A stretch of DNA of 31,834 bases from JAVBSX01 sp051660685. Its GTDB lineage: Bacteria; Planctomycetota; Planctomycetia; Pirellulales; Thermoguttaceae. The notes below the pieces were generated by a model. It was given only the letters and a program-made list of their open reading frames with translations, ran no database searches and was not told where the DNA came from. Below, in pieces: positions 17,288 through 24,845 of this stretch. The position numbers and the translations under genes are program-made. How positions within the stretch are numbered: the stretch's first letter is position 1; each line of letters starts with the position of its first letter. The DNA is taken from contig JBOFQB010000114.1 of NCBI GenBank assembly GCA_051660685.1, forward strand, positions 1 to 31,834. The letters are read 5' to 3'.

Positions 17288-18631
17288 TTACTCTTCACGC
17301 AACCGTTCAACTCGAACCCGTTCAATACGTCGGGTCGTCGCTTCAAGAACAGTAATACGAATCTTCTTGTTCTCCTTTTCAAACACCAGAAATTCGCCCG
17401 GTTGAGGAACATGCCCCAATGTTGAAAAGATATAACCCGCAATCGTGTCATAATCCTCCTCGTCCGGCAATTCAAGTTGCAAATGTTCGTTCAATTCGTC
17501 CAAGTGTACTTTTCCCCCAACCTCAAATACGTCCACTTCTGTTTGTCGAATCACTTCATTCTCGACAATCGGATCATGTTCGTCGGCGATTTCTCCAACA
17601 ATTTCTTCGAGAATATCTTCAAGGGAAACAAGCCCGGACACCCCCCCATACTCGTCCAAAACAATCGCAACATGTTTATGTTGAGGTCGTTGACCCAGTT
17701 CTGCCCCGTCAACAATATGCGACTGCTGAAACTCCTGTAATAATTTGTCAACCGGTTTCGTTTCAGGAACAAAGTGAGGAGGACGTAATAATTGTGTCCA
17801 AGGAACACGGTCTGTTGCTTTTTTCGCCAATTCCGGGATCAAATCCTTGAGGTAGAGAATCCCTACTATATCATCTCGTGTTTCACAATAGACTGGAATA
17901 CGGGAATACGAAATTGTTGTAATCAGCCCCAACATCTCATCCCAAGAAAGAACATTGGATATACAAATCATGTCGGTTCTGGGAGTCATGATTTCAGAAA
18001 CCGAGACATCTCCCAATTCAATCACACTTTCGATCATTTCCCGGGCATCTTCTTCCAACAATCCCTCACGATGTCCTTCTGTCACAATCGTCCGTATTTC
18101 CTCTTCAAACAATTCCGATTCCGAACTGTCTTGTTGGTATCCCGCAAGTCGGTTGACAACAATCGTGAAAAAACGGTGAAACAATTCTAAGGGAAAAAGC
18201 AATCGGGTCACAAACGACCAGAAATAATAAGTGTGAAAGACAATTTGTGCAGCCCCGATTCGGGCAATTGCGGTTGGAATCCAAAGAACGACGCTTAAGA
18301 GCAATAGAAGTCCAACAACGAGAAAGCCGCAATACTCGAAAATATTTCCAAGACGTTCATGCAGAGGAACGAGATGCTCGAGAGATTCCGTCTGTCGAAT
18401 CCCCCAAATTTCGGCAAAAAGAAAAAGAAAACAGACGACTGCAAGAATCCTTGCTGTATCGGCTGCAATTCTCATTCGTTCATAGTGCTTGAGAATCAGA
18501 CCTAATCGTTTTTCCGAATCCCATTTTCGACAGGTTTCTTCAAGTCGATGTCGGGAAAATTGATGTAAAGAGGCAGAGCAAACAGAAACAAAAAAAATCG
18601 CTCCCAAACCCAAACAGGTGAACCAAAACAT
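17288..18631 (-). CDS. Hemolysin/CorC family membrane protein (DUF21-CBS-CorC_HlyC)
   Basis: 447-aa CNNM/CorC-type protein. The N-terminal part has about four hydrophobic helices (about residues 1-22, 58-80, 95-125 and 130-155), consistent with a DUF21-like membrane domain. The tandem CBS domain spans about 205-335, beginning VSVSEIMTPRTDMICI and containing YSRIPVYCETRDDIVGILYLKDL and the HVAIVLDEYGGVSGLVSLEDILEEIVGEI signature. The CorC_HlyC domain follows (about 350-435, VGGKVHLDELNEHL...DYDTIAGYIFSTLGHVPQPGE). The family is linked to Mg2+/Co2+ export or homeostasis with nucleotide sensing by the CBS pair. 195 bases separate its stop-side from the next gene's start. No feature was seen in 17094-17287. 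Confidence 0.93.
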   Translation of the reverse strand: MFWFTCLGLGAIFFVSVCSASLHQFSRHRLEETCRKWDSEKRLGLILKHYERMRIAADTARILAVVCFLFLFAEIWGIRQTESLEHLVPLHERLGNIFEYCGFLVVGLLLLLSVVLWIPTAIARIGAAQIVFHTYYFWSFVTRLLFPLELFHRFFTIVVNRLAGYQQDSSESELFEEEIRTIVTEGHREGLLEEDAREMIESVIELGDVSVSEIMTPRTDMICISNVLSWDEMLGLITTISYSRIPVYCETRDDIVGILYLKDLIPELAKKATDRVPWTQLLRPPHFVPETKPVDKLLQEFQQSHIVDGAELGQRPQHKHVAIVLDEYGGVSGLVSLEDILEEIVGEIADEHDPIVENEVIRQTEVDVFEVGGKVHLDELNEHLQLELPDEEDYDTIAGYIFSTLGHVPQPGEFLVFEKENKKIRITVLEATTRRIERVRVERLREE

Positions 18632-18661
18632 TACAGTGAAAAAGGGGGCTTAGAAATCGCC

Positions 18662-18726
18662 AAAAAAAAATCGACATAGGCAACGAACCTGCAATCCCCG
18701 ATCTGCACGTCCTTTGCCAATGTCGA
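18662..18726 (-). terminator. Terminator after the lipoprotein gene
   Basis: On the minus strand, a 13-base stem with one mismatch (TCGACATTGGCAA, 18726-18714, with TTGCCTATGTCGA, 18683-18671) is followed directly by nine T (18670-18662). The loop is about 30 bases, longer than usual, and itself contains partly pairing TGCA repeats. Located between the lipoprotein stop and the CorC-family start. Confidence 0.7.
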
Positions 18727-18788
18727 TGATTCTACACGAAATTCTCTACAAAAACAACCGGTCTGTCCGGGTATTTCTGCCCAAGTAT

Positions 18789-19550
18789 TTATTGTCGGGG
18801 AACCTGCGATTGCGAATTACCGATTTTCGGCATTGTTTCACTGCTCCTCAAACCATTATCAGGTCTGTTCATCTCGTTGGACGAATTCAGATTAGGCGAA
18901 TTCTGGTTCGACGAATCCCGTTCGGCTTGCGCTTTCTGCAATGCTGCCATATAAACTCGCTGTTGTTCCAACGATTGTCGTTCAGCTGCTTCAATCCCTT
19001 CTTTACTCTCAAAATCGACAACAATAGGGTCGAAATTCGTGAAAAGGGTGAACGCAACGCCCGCGATTTTCCAACCTTCTTCTGTTTTACGCAACGCCCA
19101 AACCAAAGAATCCGCTATACTATTGCCCTGATCGTCCGTTTCCGTCATTGTCGTCCGAACATACGCCCCGTCAACCGCGAACAATTCGACTTCATCAACG
19201 GTAAAACGGGCCGTATCACTCGCAGGAAGACTGGGAATCTTTTCCCGGTCGCAGATTGTCCGGGCAATTGGCGACATCATTGCAAAAACCTGTGTATCCT
19301 GACCTGAACGAATCGCGCTAAGAAACGTTTCTGTCGCCTTGATAATCTCCGTCCGTGTTTGTGTATCGCCCGCTGTTACACCCGGTTGGGGCACTTCCGT
19401 CGGAACTTTAGGCGGATCAACACGCGGTTTCTCCTGTGATGTCGGTTTCGCGGTCTCCGTCTTCTCTGATGTTTCTCCACAACCAACAAAAAGGGCAAAC
19501 GACAGAACAATGAAAAACAGGAAGGAACCCTGTAATGATTTTTTTGACAT
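18789..19550 (-). CDS. Lipoprotein of unknown function
   Basis: 253-aa precursor. A basic start (MSKKSLQG), a hydrophobic core and a lipobox LFVGC give a lipid-anchored Cys near residue 24. A Pro/Thr/Lys linker follows (ETAKPTSQEKPRVDPPKVP). The central region, about residues 60-180, alternates helices and strands (TETFLSAIRSGQDTQVFAMM, SLVWALRKTEEGWKIAGV), a layout like NTF2/SnoaL-type folds, but I do not recognise a family. The tail is Gln/Asn/Ser-rich and probably disordered. The start at 19550 was chosen over a TTG at 19565 because that upstream sequence contains GGAG about 10 bases before the ATG. Ends at a strong terminator. Confidence 0.8.
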   Translation of the reverse strand: MSKKSLQGSFLFFIVLSFALFVGCGETSEKTETAKPTSQEKPRVDPPKVPTEVPQPGVTAGDTQTRTEIIKATETFLSAIRSGQDTQVFAMMSPIARTICDREKIPSLPASDTARFTVDEVELFAVDGAYVRTTMTETDDQGNSIADSLVWALRKTEEGWKIAGVAFTLFTNFDPIVVDFESKEGIEAAERQSLEQQRVYMAALQKAQAERDSSNQNSPNLNSSNEMNRPDNGLRSSETMPKIGNSQSQVPRQ

Positions 19551-19667
19551 GTTACGTTTCTCCAAAAGGTGTCAAATGACAGAAAATGTCCAAAAGGAGC
19601 GGGATTCTGTCAGATTTTGGAAAAACGGTCAAGGTCAAAAAACAAAAAAACTCAAAATCACCTTTGT

Positions 19668-20849
19668 TCAGGATCGGGTCAACACGTCCGAAATGATTGC
19701 AAAACCTTCTTCGGCTTCTTCTAGCGTCAAATTCATTGCCGGAAGAAGTCGCAAAACATTACCTTGTGTGCAGTTAATTAACAGACCCCGCTCCATACAG
19801 GCTTGGACGTAAGGTGTCCCCTCAACAGTCAATTCAACCCCAATCATCACCCCTAATCCGCGAACCTCTTTGATGAGGTCAACCTCTTCTGCCAATTTGG
19901 TAAACCGTTCCGTGAAAAAACGCCCTATTTTTTTTGCCTGTTCAAGCAACCCTTCATTTTCTATCATCTCAATCGACGCAATACCGGCAATCGCCGCAAT
20001 CGGATTCCCCCCAAATGTCGCCGCATGCATCCCCGGTCGTAAACTGGGTGCAATCTCATTCCGAGCAAGCATTGCAGCACCTGCAATTCCCCCGCAAAGT
20101 CCTTTTGCAAGAGTCATAATATCCGGGACAACTCCAAAATGTTGATAGGCAAACCAATCACCTGTCCGCCCAAATCCACTTTGGACCTCATCAAAAATTA
20201 AAAGGAGTCCCCGTTCATCACACAATTTTCTCAATTCCGGCAAAAACGGCTCGGAAGGAACCCGAACTCCTCCTTCCCCTTGAATCGGTTCAAGCAGAAT
20301 TCCAGCTGTTTCATCGTCAATTGCATTTTTGACCGCTTCAATGTTTCCGTAAGGAACATAAGTAAAACCGGCAAGTAACGGTTGAATCCCCTCATGATAT
20401 TTCGGTTGTCCTGTCGCAGAAACCGACCCCATTGTCCGTCCATGAAAACCTGACTGAAACGTAATAATCTTGTATTTCTCTTTGGGCGTATGCAATCGGG
20501 TCAACTTGATCGCCGCTTCATTCGCTTCTGTTCCGCTGTTGCAAAAGAACGCTGAACCTTGAAAACTCCGTTCGGACAACATTTGCGCCCAAACACCTTG
20601 CGGTTCGGAATACCATGTGTTGGGAATGTGGATCAGTGTTTCCAATTGTTTTTGAACCGCTTGAACAACAGGGCCGGGACAATGACCGAGCAGACCGCAA
20701 CCCCAACCGGGAAAAAAGTCGAGATACCCTTTCCCCTCAATGTCCCAAACCCGGGAACCTTCTCCGCGAACGAGCACAACAGGATATCGGGTGTAATTGC
20801 CGATCACATACTTTTTGAAAAGAGCAATTGTTTTTTCCGTTTTAGACAT
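19668..20849 (-). CDS. argD: Acetylornithine aminotransferase-like class III aminotransferase
   Basis: 393-aa PLP enzyme of the ArgD group; in arginine synthesis it transfers the amino group of glutamate to N-acetylglutamate semialdehyde. Motifs: FFPGWGCGLLGHCPGPVVQA near the N-terminus, CNSGTEANEAAIKLTR (phosphate site), FHGRTMGSVSATGQ, EPIQGEGGV, LIFDEVQSGFGRTG, and the Schiff-base Lys249 in TLAKGLCGG, then HAATFGGNP. Length and motif order are those of ArgD, but succinylornithine or related omega-amino substrates cannot be excluded. The start at 20849 fits the family N-terminus; a longer in-frame reading to 21005 runs into a repetitive leader. About 258 bases separate it from folD upstream, with a promoter-like pair at 21026-21053. 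Confidence 0.88.
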   Translation of the reverse strand: MSKTEKTIALFKKYVIGNYTRYPVVLVRGEGSRVWDIEGKGYLDFFPGWGCGLLGHCPGPVVQAVQKQLETLIHIPNTWYSEPQGVWAQMLSERSFQGSAFFCNSGTEANEAAIKLTRLHTPKEKYKIITFQSGFHGRTMGSVSATGQPKYHEGIQPLLAGFTYVPYGNIEAVKNAIDDETAGILLEPIQGEGGVRVPSEPFLPELRKLCDERGLLLIFDEVQSGFGRTGDWFAYQHFGVVPDIMTLAKGLCGGIAGAAMLARNEIAPSLRPGMHAATFGGNPIAAIAGIASIEMIENEGLLEQAKKIGRFFTERFTKLAEEVDLIKEVRGLGVMIGVELTVEGTPYVQACMERGLLINCTQGNVLRLLPAMNLTLEEAEEGFAIISDVLTRS

Positions 20850-20985
20850 GAGAACAGAATAAGATTGAAGCGTTGTTGAGGTGTTAAAAGCGTGTTGAGA
20901 CGCAAAAAGTGCTGTTGAAGCGTATTGAGATGGAAATCCTCCTTGGAGTGTTGGAAACCTCAAGGGGCAATCTCGAAAAGGAAGG

Positions 20986-21019
20986 TTCACATCTCGAAAG
21001 TTCACACCTCGAAAGAGGT
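20986..21019. repeat. 15-bp direct repeat with a small hairpin
   Basis: TTCACATCTCGAAAG (20986-21000) is followed directly by TTCACACCTCGAAAG (21001-21015). The second unit with the next bases forms ACCTC-GAAA-GAGGT (21006-21019). It lies in the leader before argD. Confidence 0.7.
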
Positions 21020-21025
21020 CTCGTC

Positions 21026-21053
21026 TTTATACCATCTCTTCAGAAAAAACCAA
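21026..21053 (-). promoter_or_regulatory. Possible sigma70-like promoter for argD
   Basis: On the minus strand, TTGGTT (21053-21048) and TATAAA (21031-21026) are spaced by 16 bases. The predicted start of transcription would give a leader of about 170 bases before the argD ATG at 20849, containing the 15-bp direct repeat. Seen by eye only. Confidence 0.35.
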
Positions 21054-21107
21054 TCCCTGAATCCAGATTCCAAGTTGTTGCATCGTTCCCTTTAAGTTAA
21101 GAAACCG

Positions 21108-21977
21108 TTAAACGGGGAACGATTGCAATTGCGCTGCTCTTAAGGTGTTGAGGAGTAACATCGAAATGGTGAGCGGGCCAACTCCCCCGGGGACGGGGCT
21201 GATTGCGCCCGCGATTTCCTTGACGGAATCGAAATCGACATCCCCGCACAATTTTCCGTCTTCCAACCGGTTGATTCCAACGTCAATGACGATTGCTCCA
21301 GGTCCGACCATTTCGGCAGTCACAAACTTCGGACGTCCAATTGCAACGATCAGAATATCGGCAGAACGGGTTACTTGGGCAAGATTTTTAGTACGACTGT
21401 GACAGATGGTAACGGTTGCATCTGCCTCTTTCCCCTTTTGAAGGAGCATTAGCCCCATTGGTTTTCCAACAATGTCACTTCGGCCCAGAATCACAACATT
21501 TTTTCCCGAAATTTCAATGTTGGAGCGGACCAACATTTGTTGGACACCATAAGGTGTACAAGGAAGAAAGCGGGGACGACCTTGTGAAATCAGACCGACA
21601 TTTTCAGGGTGAAAAGCGTCCACATCTTTTAAGGGGTCAACCGCGTCCAAAACGGCGAGTTCGTCACAACCTTTAGGAAGAGGGAGCTGAACGAGAATTC
21701 CATGAACTGTTGGATCGTCGTTCAGTTCCCGGACCAAACCGAGTAATTCGGGGGTTGTGACCGAGTTGGGAAGTTCAATCAACCGACTTTCCAGTCCCGC
21801 TTGTGTACATGCTTTTTGCTTGTTGCGGACATAAACCTCACTTGCAGGATTATCCCCGGCAAGTACCGCAGTCAGGGTCGGGGTAATTCCCGTCTCCTGT
21901 TTGAATCGTGCAACATCTTGGGCAATTTCAGCCCGAATTGATTCCGATAAGGCCCTTCCATCCAGAATTTGGGTCAT
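21108..21977 (-). CDS. folD: Bifunctional methylenetetrahydrofolate dehydrogenase/cyclohydrolase
   Basis: 289-aa cytosolic enzyme interconverting 5,10-methylene-THF, methenyl-THF and 10-formyl-THF. Signatures are complete: YVRNKQKA with Tyr49 and catalytic Lys53, GILVQLPLP, the substrate loop DVDAFHPENVG, PCTPYGV, the NADP-binding GRSDIVGKPMG, and the closing PVPGGVGPLTISML. The length is typical. The start at 21977 begins MTQILDG, matching the family; a longer in-frame reading to 22079 adds a segment with no match. No clear ribosome site is present. It reads in the same direction as argD, 258 bases upstream of it, but a separate promoter for argD is likely. Confidence 0.96.
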   Translation of the reverse strand: MTQILDGRALSESIRAEIAQDVARFKQETGITPTLTAVLAGDNPASEVYVRNKQKACTQAGLESRLIELPNSVTTPELLGLVRELNDDPTVHGILVQLPLPKGCDELAVLDAVDPLKDVDAFHPENVGLISQGRPRFLPCTPYGVQQMLVRSNIEISGKNVVILGRSDIVGKPMGLMLLQKGKEADATVTICHSRTKNLAQVTRSADILIVAIGRPKFVTAEMVGPGAIVIDVGINRLEDGKLCGDVDFDSVKEIAGAISPVPGGVGPLTISMLLLNTLRAAQLQSFPV

Positions 21978-22107
21978 TCTACGTCCGCTAAGGTTCAAAA
22001 AAAACGACAATTTATGCACAAACCAACATCCGACAGACCAAGCGTCTTGACCTGAGTTGTTGATAAACAACCGATTCAATGAGCAATTGACTCAACATAG
22101 AACCATT

Positions 22108-22338
22108 TTAGTGAAAAGCCAATTCACGTCGAGGGAGATGTCGGGAAGAAAACGAACTCATCCCGGCTCTCAACAATTCGTCGGCCAGTTCCGGCTCCTC
22201 ACTTTCCAAATCAGGGTCTTGAGCAAGCAAAGCAGCCCCGCAATGATAACAAATGACACGACGCCCCATGTATTCGACGCGAATTTGCAAACGCCGACCG
22301 CATGTCGGGCACGACTGTAGGTAATAGGTAACAGGCAT
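22108..22338 (-). CDS. Small zinc-ribbon protein
   Basis: 76-aa protein with two CxxC knuckles, CPTCG and CYHCG, 18 residues apart, forming a likely zinc ribbon in the first 35 residues. The rest is acidic and Leu-rich (DLESEEPELADELLRAG), ending in a basic segment. Proteins of this form are frequent in planctomycetes and have no assigned role. The ATG is preceded by GAAGGAA about 9 bases upstream. It lies 130 bases before folD on the same strand and divergent from the Hsp70 gene. Confidence 0.75.
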   Translation of the reverse strand: MPVTYYLQSCPTCGRRLQIRVEYMGRRVICYHCGAALLAQDPDLESEEPELADELLRAGMSSFSSRHLPRRELAFH

Positions 22339-22709
22339 GTCAACGATTCCTTCTTTCCTTCCTTAGGCGGAAAAACAACGAAGTTTCCCGCTATACTCGG
22401 TCAACCCAAACAGCCCAACAGTTTTTTTTGAAAAAATGATAAAGTGGAAAAACCGACTTTCGCCACAATTTTCACCTTTCACAAAGTATTGTACACGGGA
22501 TTGACCAAAAAGCAACGCGAAAAACAAAAAAAAAGTAAAAATTTAACGAATTCTGCCAAAAAGTTCACAAATAAAGTTGGGCTTCTCTTTATTGCCGGTT
22601 ATTGCCGGATTGTTCCCTTAAAATTTCCTGCTCCCAATCATTGCAACTGCATCTTGTTTTCAGAGCAAGTTTGTATTACAATTGGTGTTCTGGGGCGGAT
22701 TTGAAAATT
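22339..22709. other. Divergent intergenic region, zinc-ribbon gene / Hsp70 gene
   Basis: About 370 AT-rich bases, including an A-rich tract at 22521-22551, between two divergent starts. Promoters for both genes should be here, but I could not identify a convincing -35/-10 pair, CIRCE-type operator or hairpin. Confidence 0.4.
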
Positions 22710-24347
22710 ATGCAGGAACAGACACCACTTTTCGTTATGAGCACGATGAAGCAAGCGACGATCAACTTTGAACCGGGGAATACAGTCGGGATCGACTTGG
22801 GAACGACCTTTTCAGCGATTGCACAGATTGACGAATCTGGTATTCCAGTTCCCATACTGAATGAGGATGATGATTACGAGACGGCGAGTTTGATTTTGCT
22901 GATCGACGCTCAGAATGTCGTCGTCGGTCCCAATCGTAGTCGCGCAGCCCTTGAACGTCCTGAAAATGTCGTTGAACGCATTAAACGACACATGGGCGCG
23001 GAAGAATTCAAGCGAATGTTTGACGGACGTGAAATCACGCCGGAATTTATTTCCGCTTTGATTTTGAAAAAATTAAAGCAAGACGCCGAAAAACGAATTG
23101 GTAAAATAGGTAATGCTGTCATTACAGTTCCCTATTACTTCAACGATGCACGTCGTAAAGCGACACAGGATGCGGGACGGATTGCCGGATTTAATGTGAT
23201 TGACATTATCAACGAACCGACTGCGGCGACGTTGACCTATGCTTGGCATCGTGGAGAATTGGGAGTAACAGGTCAGGTCAAACAGTCAAAACCGCGACGT
23301 ATTCTGGTTTACGATCTCGGAGGAGGGACATTTGACTCGACGTTGGTCGAGTACACTCCCGCCCATTTTCACGTTCTTGCAACGGACGGAGATGTCAAAT
23401 TGGGGGGTGTGGACTGGAATGACCGGATTGCGGACTATGTTGCCGAGGAGTTCAAGGGGAAACATGGACTTGATCCGCGAGAATCGAAACAGACCATGCA
23501 GATTTTACGGAATGACTGCGATGTTGCCAAAATTGATTTGACGACGAAAGACGAGACAATTATCAATTGCCGACATGAAGGAAAAGCAATTTCGGTTCGT
23601 TTGAGTCGGGAGACTTTTGAAGAGTTGACCAAAGACCTGTTGCAAAGGACAGCGGATACAACGGAAATGGTGATCGAGCAGGCGGGACTCCAGTTTGGCG
23701 ATCTTGACGCGATTGTGTTGGTTGGGGGTTCAACCCTTATGCCCCAAGTCCCCGAAATGTTGAAAAAATTAACAGGAGTGATTCCGTATACACACCCTGA
23801 TTTGAGTCCTCATACAGCGGTTGCACTTGGTGCTGCAATTCATGCCGCGATTTTAGAAGCGAAGTATCGAGGTGAGGACGGACGACAGACCGAACGCATT
23901 AAGAAGATGTTGGAAGGGGTAAGGCAGGAGGACGTGAACTCACACGGTTTGGGGATCGTTGCAATGGACCCTAAGTCCAAAAAAGTCATCAATCATGTGA
24001 TGATTCCAAAAAATACGACCTTGCCGTTTGAAATCACGCAAACATTTCAGACGAACAAGGACAATCAGGAACGTGTCAGTGTTCAGGTTCTCGAAGGAGA
24101 TGCGCCTGATCCGGTTGCTTGTTCCTTGCTCGGGAAATGCCGTATTACCGATCTTCCTCCGAATTTGCCGAAAGGAACGCCGGTTGAAGTGACGTATGCG
24201 TTTGATAAATCGGGTCGAATCAGTGTTGCAGCTCGAGAAAAGAAAACGGGGAAAGAAGCCGTTATTGATATTGAACGGCGTGGAACACTGGATGAACAAC
24301 AGGTTGGAGCATTCACTCAACTCGCTTCAGAATATGTCGTACAATAG
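22710..24347 (+). CDS. Hsp70 family protein (DnaK-like, no lid domain)
   Basis: About 545-aa Hsp70. The ATPase domain contains the phosphate-1 loop VGIDLGTTFSAIA, NAVITVPYYFNDARRKAT, INEPTAATLTYAW, the phosphate-2 loop VYDLGGGTFDSTLVE, the LGGVDWNDRIADYV segment and the adenosine loop VLVGGSTLMPQVPEML. The substrate-binding beta domain follows (about residues 405-525; TTLPFEITQTFQTNKDNQERVSVQVLEG). The protein then stops: the alpha-helical lid and EEVD-like tail of DnaK, about 100 residues, are missing. This resembles the short Hsp70s common in planctomycetes rather than housekeeping DnaK. The start is uncertain between 22710, with a GGGGCGGA stretch upstream, and 22737. The last 14 bases overlap the next gene. 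No DnaJ or GrpE gene is nearby. Confidence 0.88.
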   Translation: MQEQTPLFVMSTMKQATINFEPGNTVGIDLGTTFSAIAQIDESGIPVPILNEDDDYETASLILLIDAQNVVVGPNRSRAALERPENVVERIKRHMGAEEFKRMFDGREITPEFISALILKKLKQDAEKRIGKIGNAVITVPYYFNDARRKATQDAGRIAGFNVIDIINEPTAATLTYAWHRGELGVTGQVKQSKPRRILVYDLGGGTFDSTLVEYTPAHFHVLATDGDVKLGGVDWNDRIADYVAEEFKGKHGLDPRESKQTMQILRNDCDVAKIDLTTKDETIINCRHEGKAISVRLSRETFEELTKDLLQRTADTTEMVIEQAGLQFGDLDAIVLVGGSTLMPQVPEMLKKLTGVIPYTHPDLSPHTAVALGAAIHAAILEAKYRGEDGRQTERIKKMLEGVRQEDVNSHGLGIVAMDPKSKKVINHVMIPKNTTLPFEITQTFQTNKDNQERVSVQVLEGDAPDPVACSLLGKCRITDLPPNLPKGTPVEVTYAFDKSGRISVAAREKKTGKEAVIDIERRGTLDEQQVGAFTQLASEYVVQ

Positions 24348-24735
24348 TAACCAATCCTATAGTGGTAAAGGGAAAGAAGGAAACTTCGGACATGGACCCT
24401 GGGAGTACCGTTATGTCTGTATCAGTTGTGGACATGCCGTAAGAGCACCGAAAAACAAAGCACCTTGTAGTGTATGCGGGGGTGATTTCGGTCCGAAGAT
24501 TTCTATGCGCAAACTGTATCTGGAGCCGGAAAAACCGCCCGAGATTGTTGAGGTTGAGGAAGTTCTGGACAAAACGTGGTTTGAAACCGTGTTAAGTTTT
24601 TTCGGATTCAAGGTTCAACCGCGAATTATCACGAAATCCGAGCAGCGACGGGTTCCTCGACGTTGGCGTTGGCAGACACATGCTGAAGTCGAAGAGGAAT
24701 CTGGCATTATCCGACATGAAGAGTTTTTTCAATAA
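24334..24735 (+). CDS. Zinc-ribbon protein overlapping the Hsp70 gene
   Basis: 133-aa protein of unknown function. It begins in the last codons of the Hsp70 gene (14-base overlap), which suggests translational coupling. A zinc ribbon of the rubredoxin-like type is visible: CISCG, then CSVCG 14 residues on. An acidic linker (PEKPPEIVEVEEVLD) follows, then WFETVLSFFGFKV and a basic stretch (KSEQRRVPRRWRWQTH). No membrane segment. The tight coupling suggests it works with the Hsp70, for example as a client adaptor or cofactor; this is inference. It is followed by a purine-rich site for the next short ORF. Confidence 0.75.
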   Translation: MSYNSNQSYSGKGKEGNFGHGPWEYRYVCISCGHAVRAPKNKAPCSVCGGDFGPKISMRKLYLEPEKPPEIVEVEEVLDKTWFETVLSFFGFKVQPRIITKSEQRRVPRRWRWQTHAEVEEESGIIRHEEFFQ

Positions 24736-24756
24736 AGAAGGTCGAAGGAGCAAAAC

Positions 24757-24831
24757 ATGTCGAACAGTCATTTGACGCAGATGAAAAACAGTTGCAAAAC
24801 TGCGACCTCATCGGGATATATTTATTATTGA
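24757..24831 (+). CDS. Possible 24-aa leader ORF before the acyl-CoA dehydrogenase
   Basis: ATG at 24757 follows a strong ribosome site (GAAGGAG, 6-7 bases upstream), better than that of the next gene. It encodes a 24-aa peptide (begins MSNSHLTQMKNS) and stops at 24829-24831, 15 bases before the acyl-CoA dehydrogenase ATG. Inside it is CAGTT-GCAA-AACTG, a small hairpin. It could be a coupling leader or a leftover start of the gene. Confidence 0.4.
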   Translation: MSNSHLTQMKNSCKTATSSGYIYY

Positions 24832-24845
24832 TTTTTTTTGAAAAA

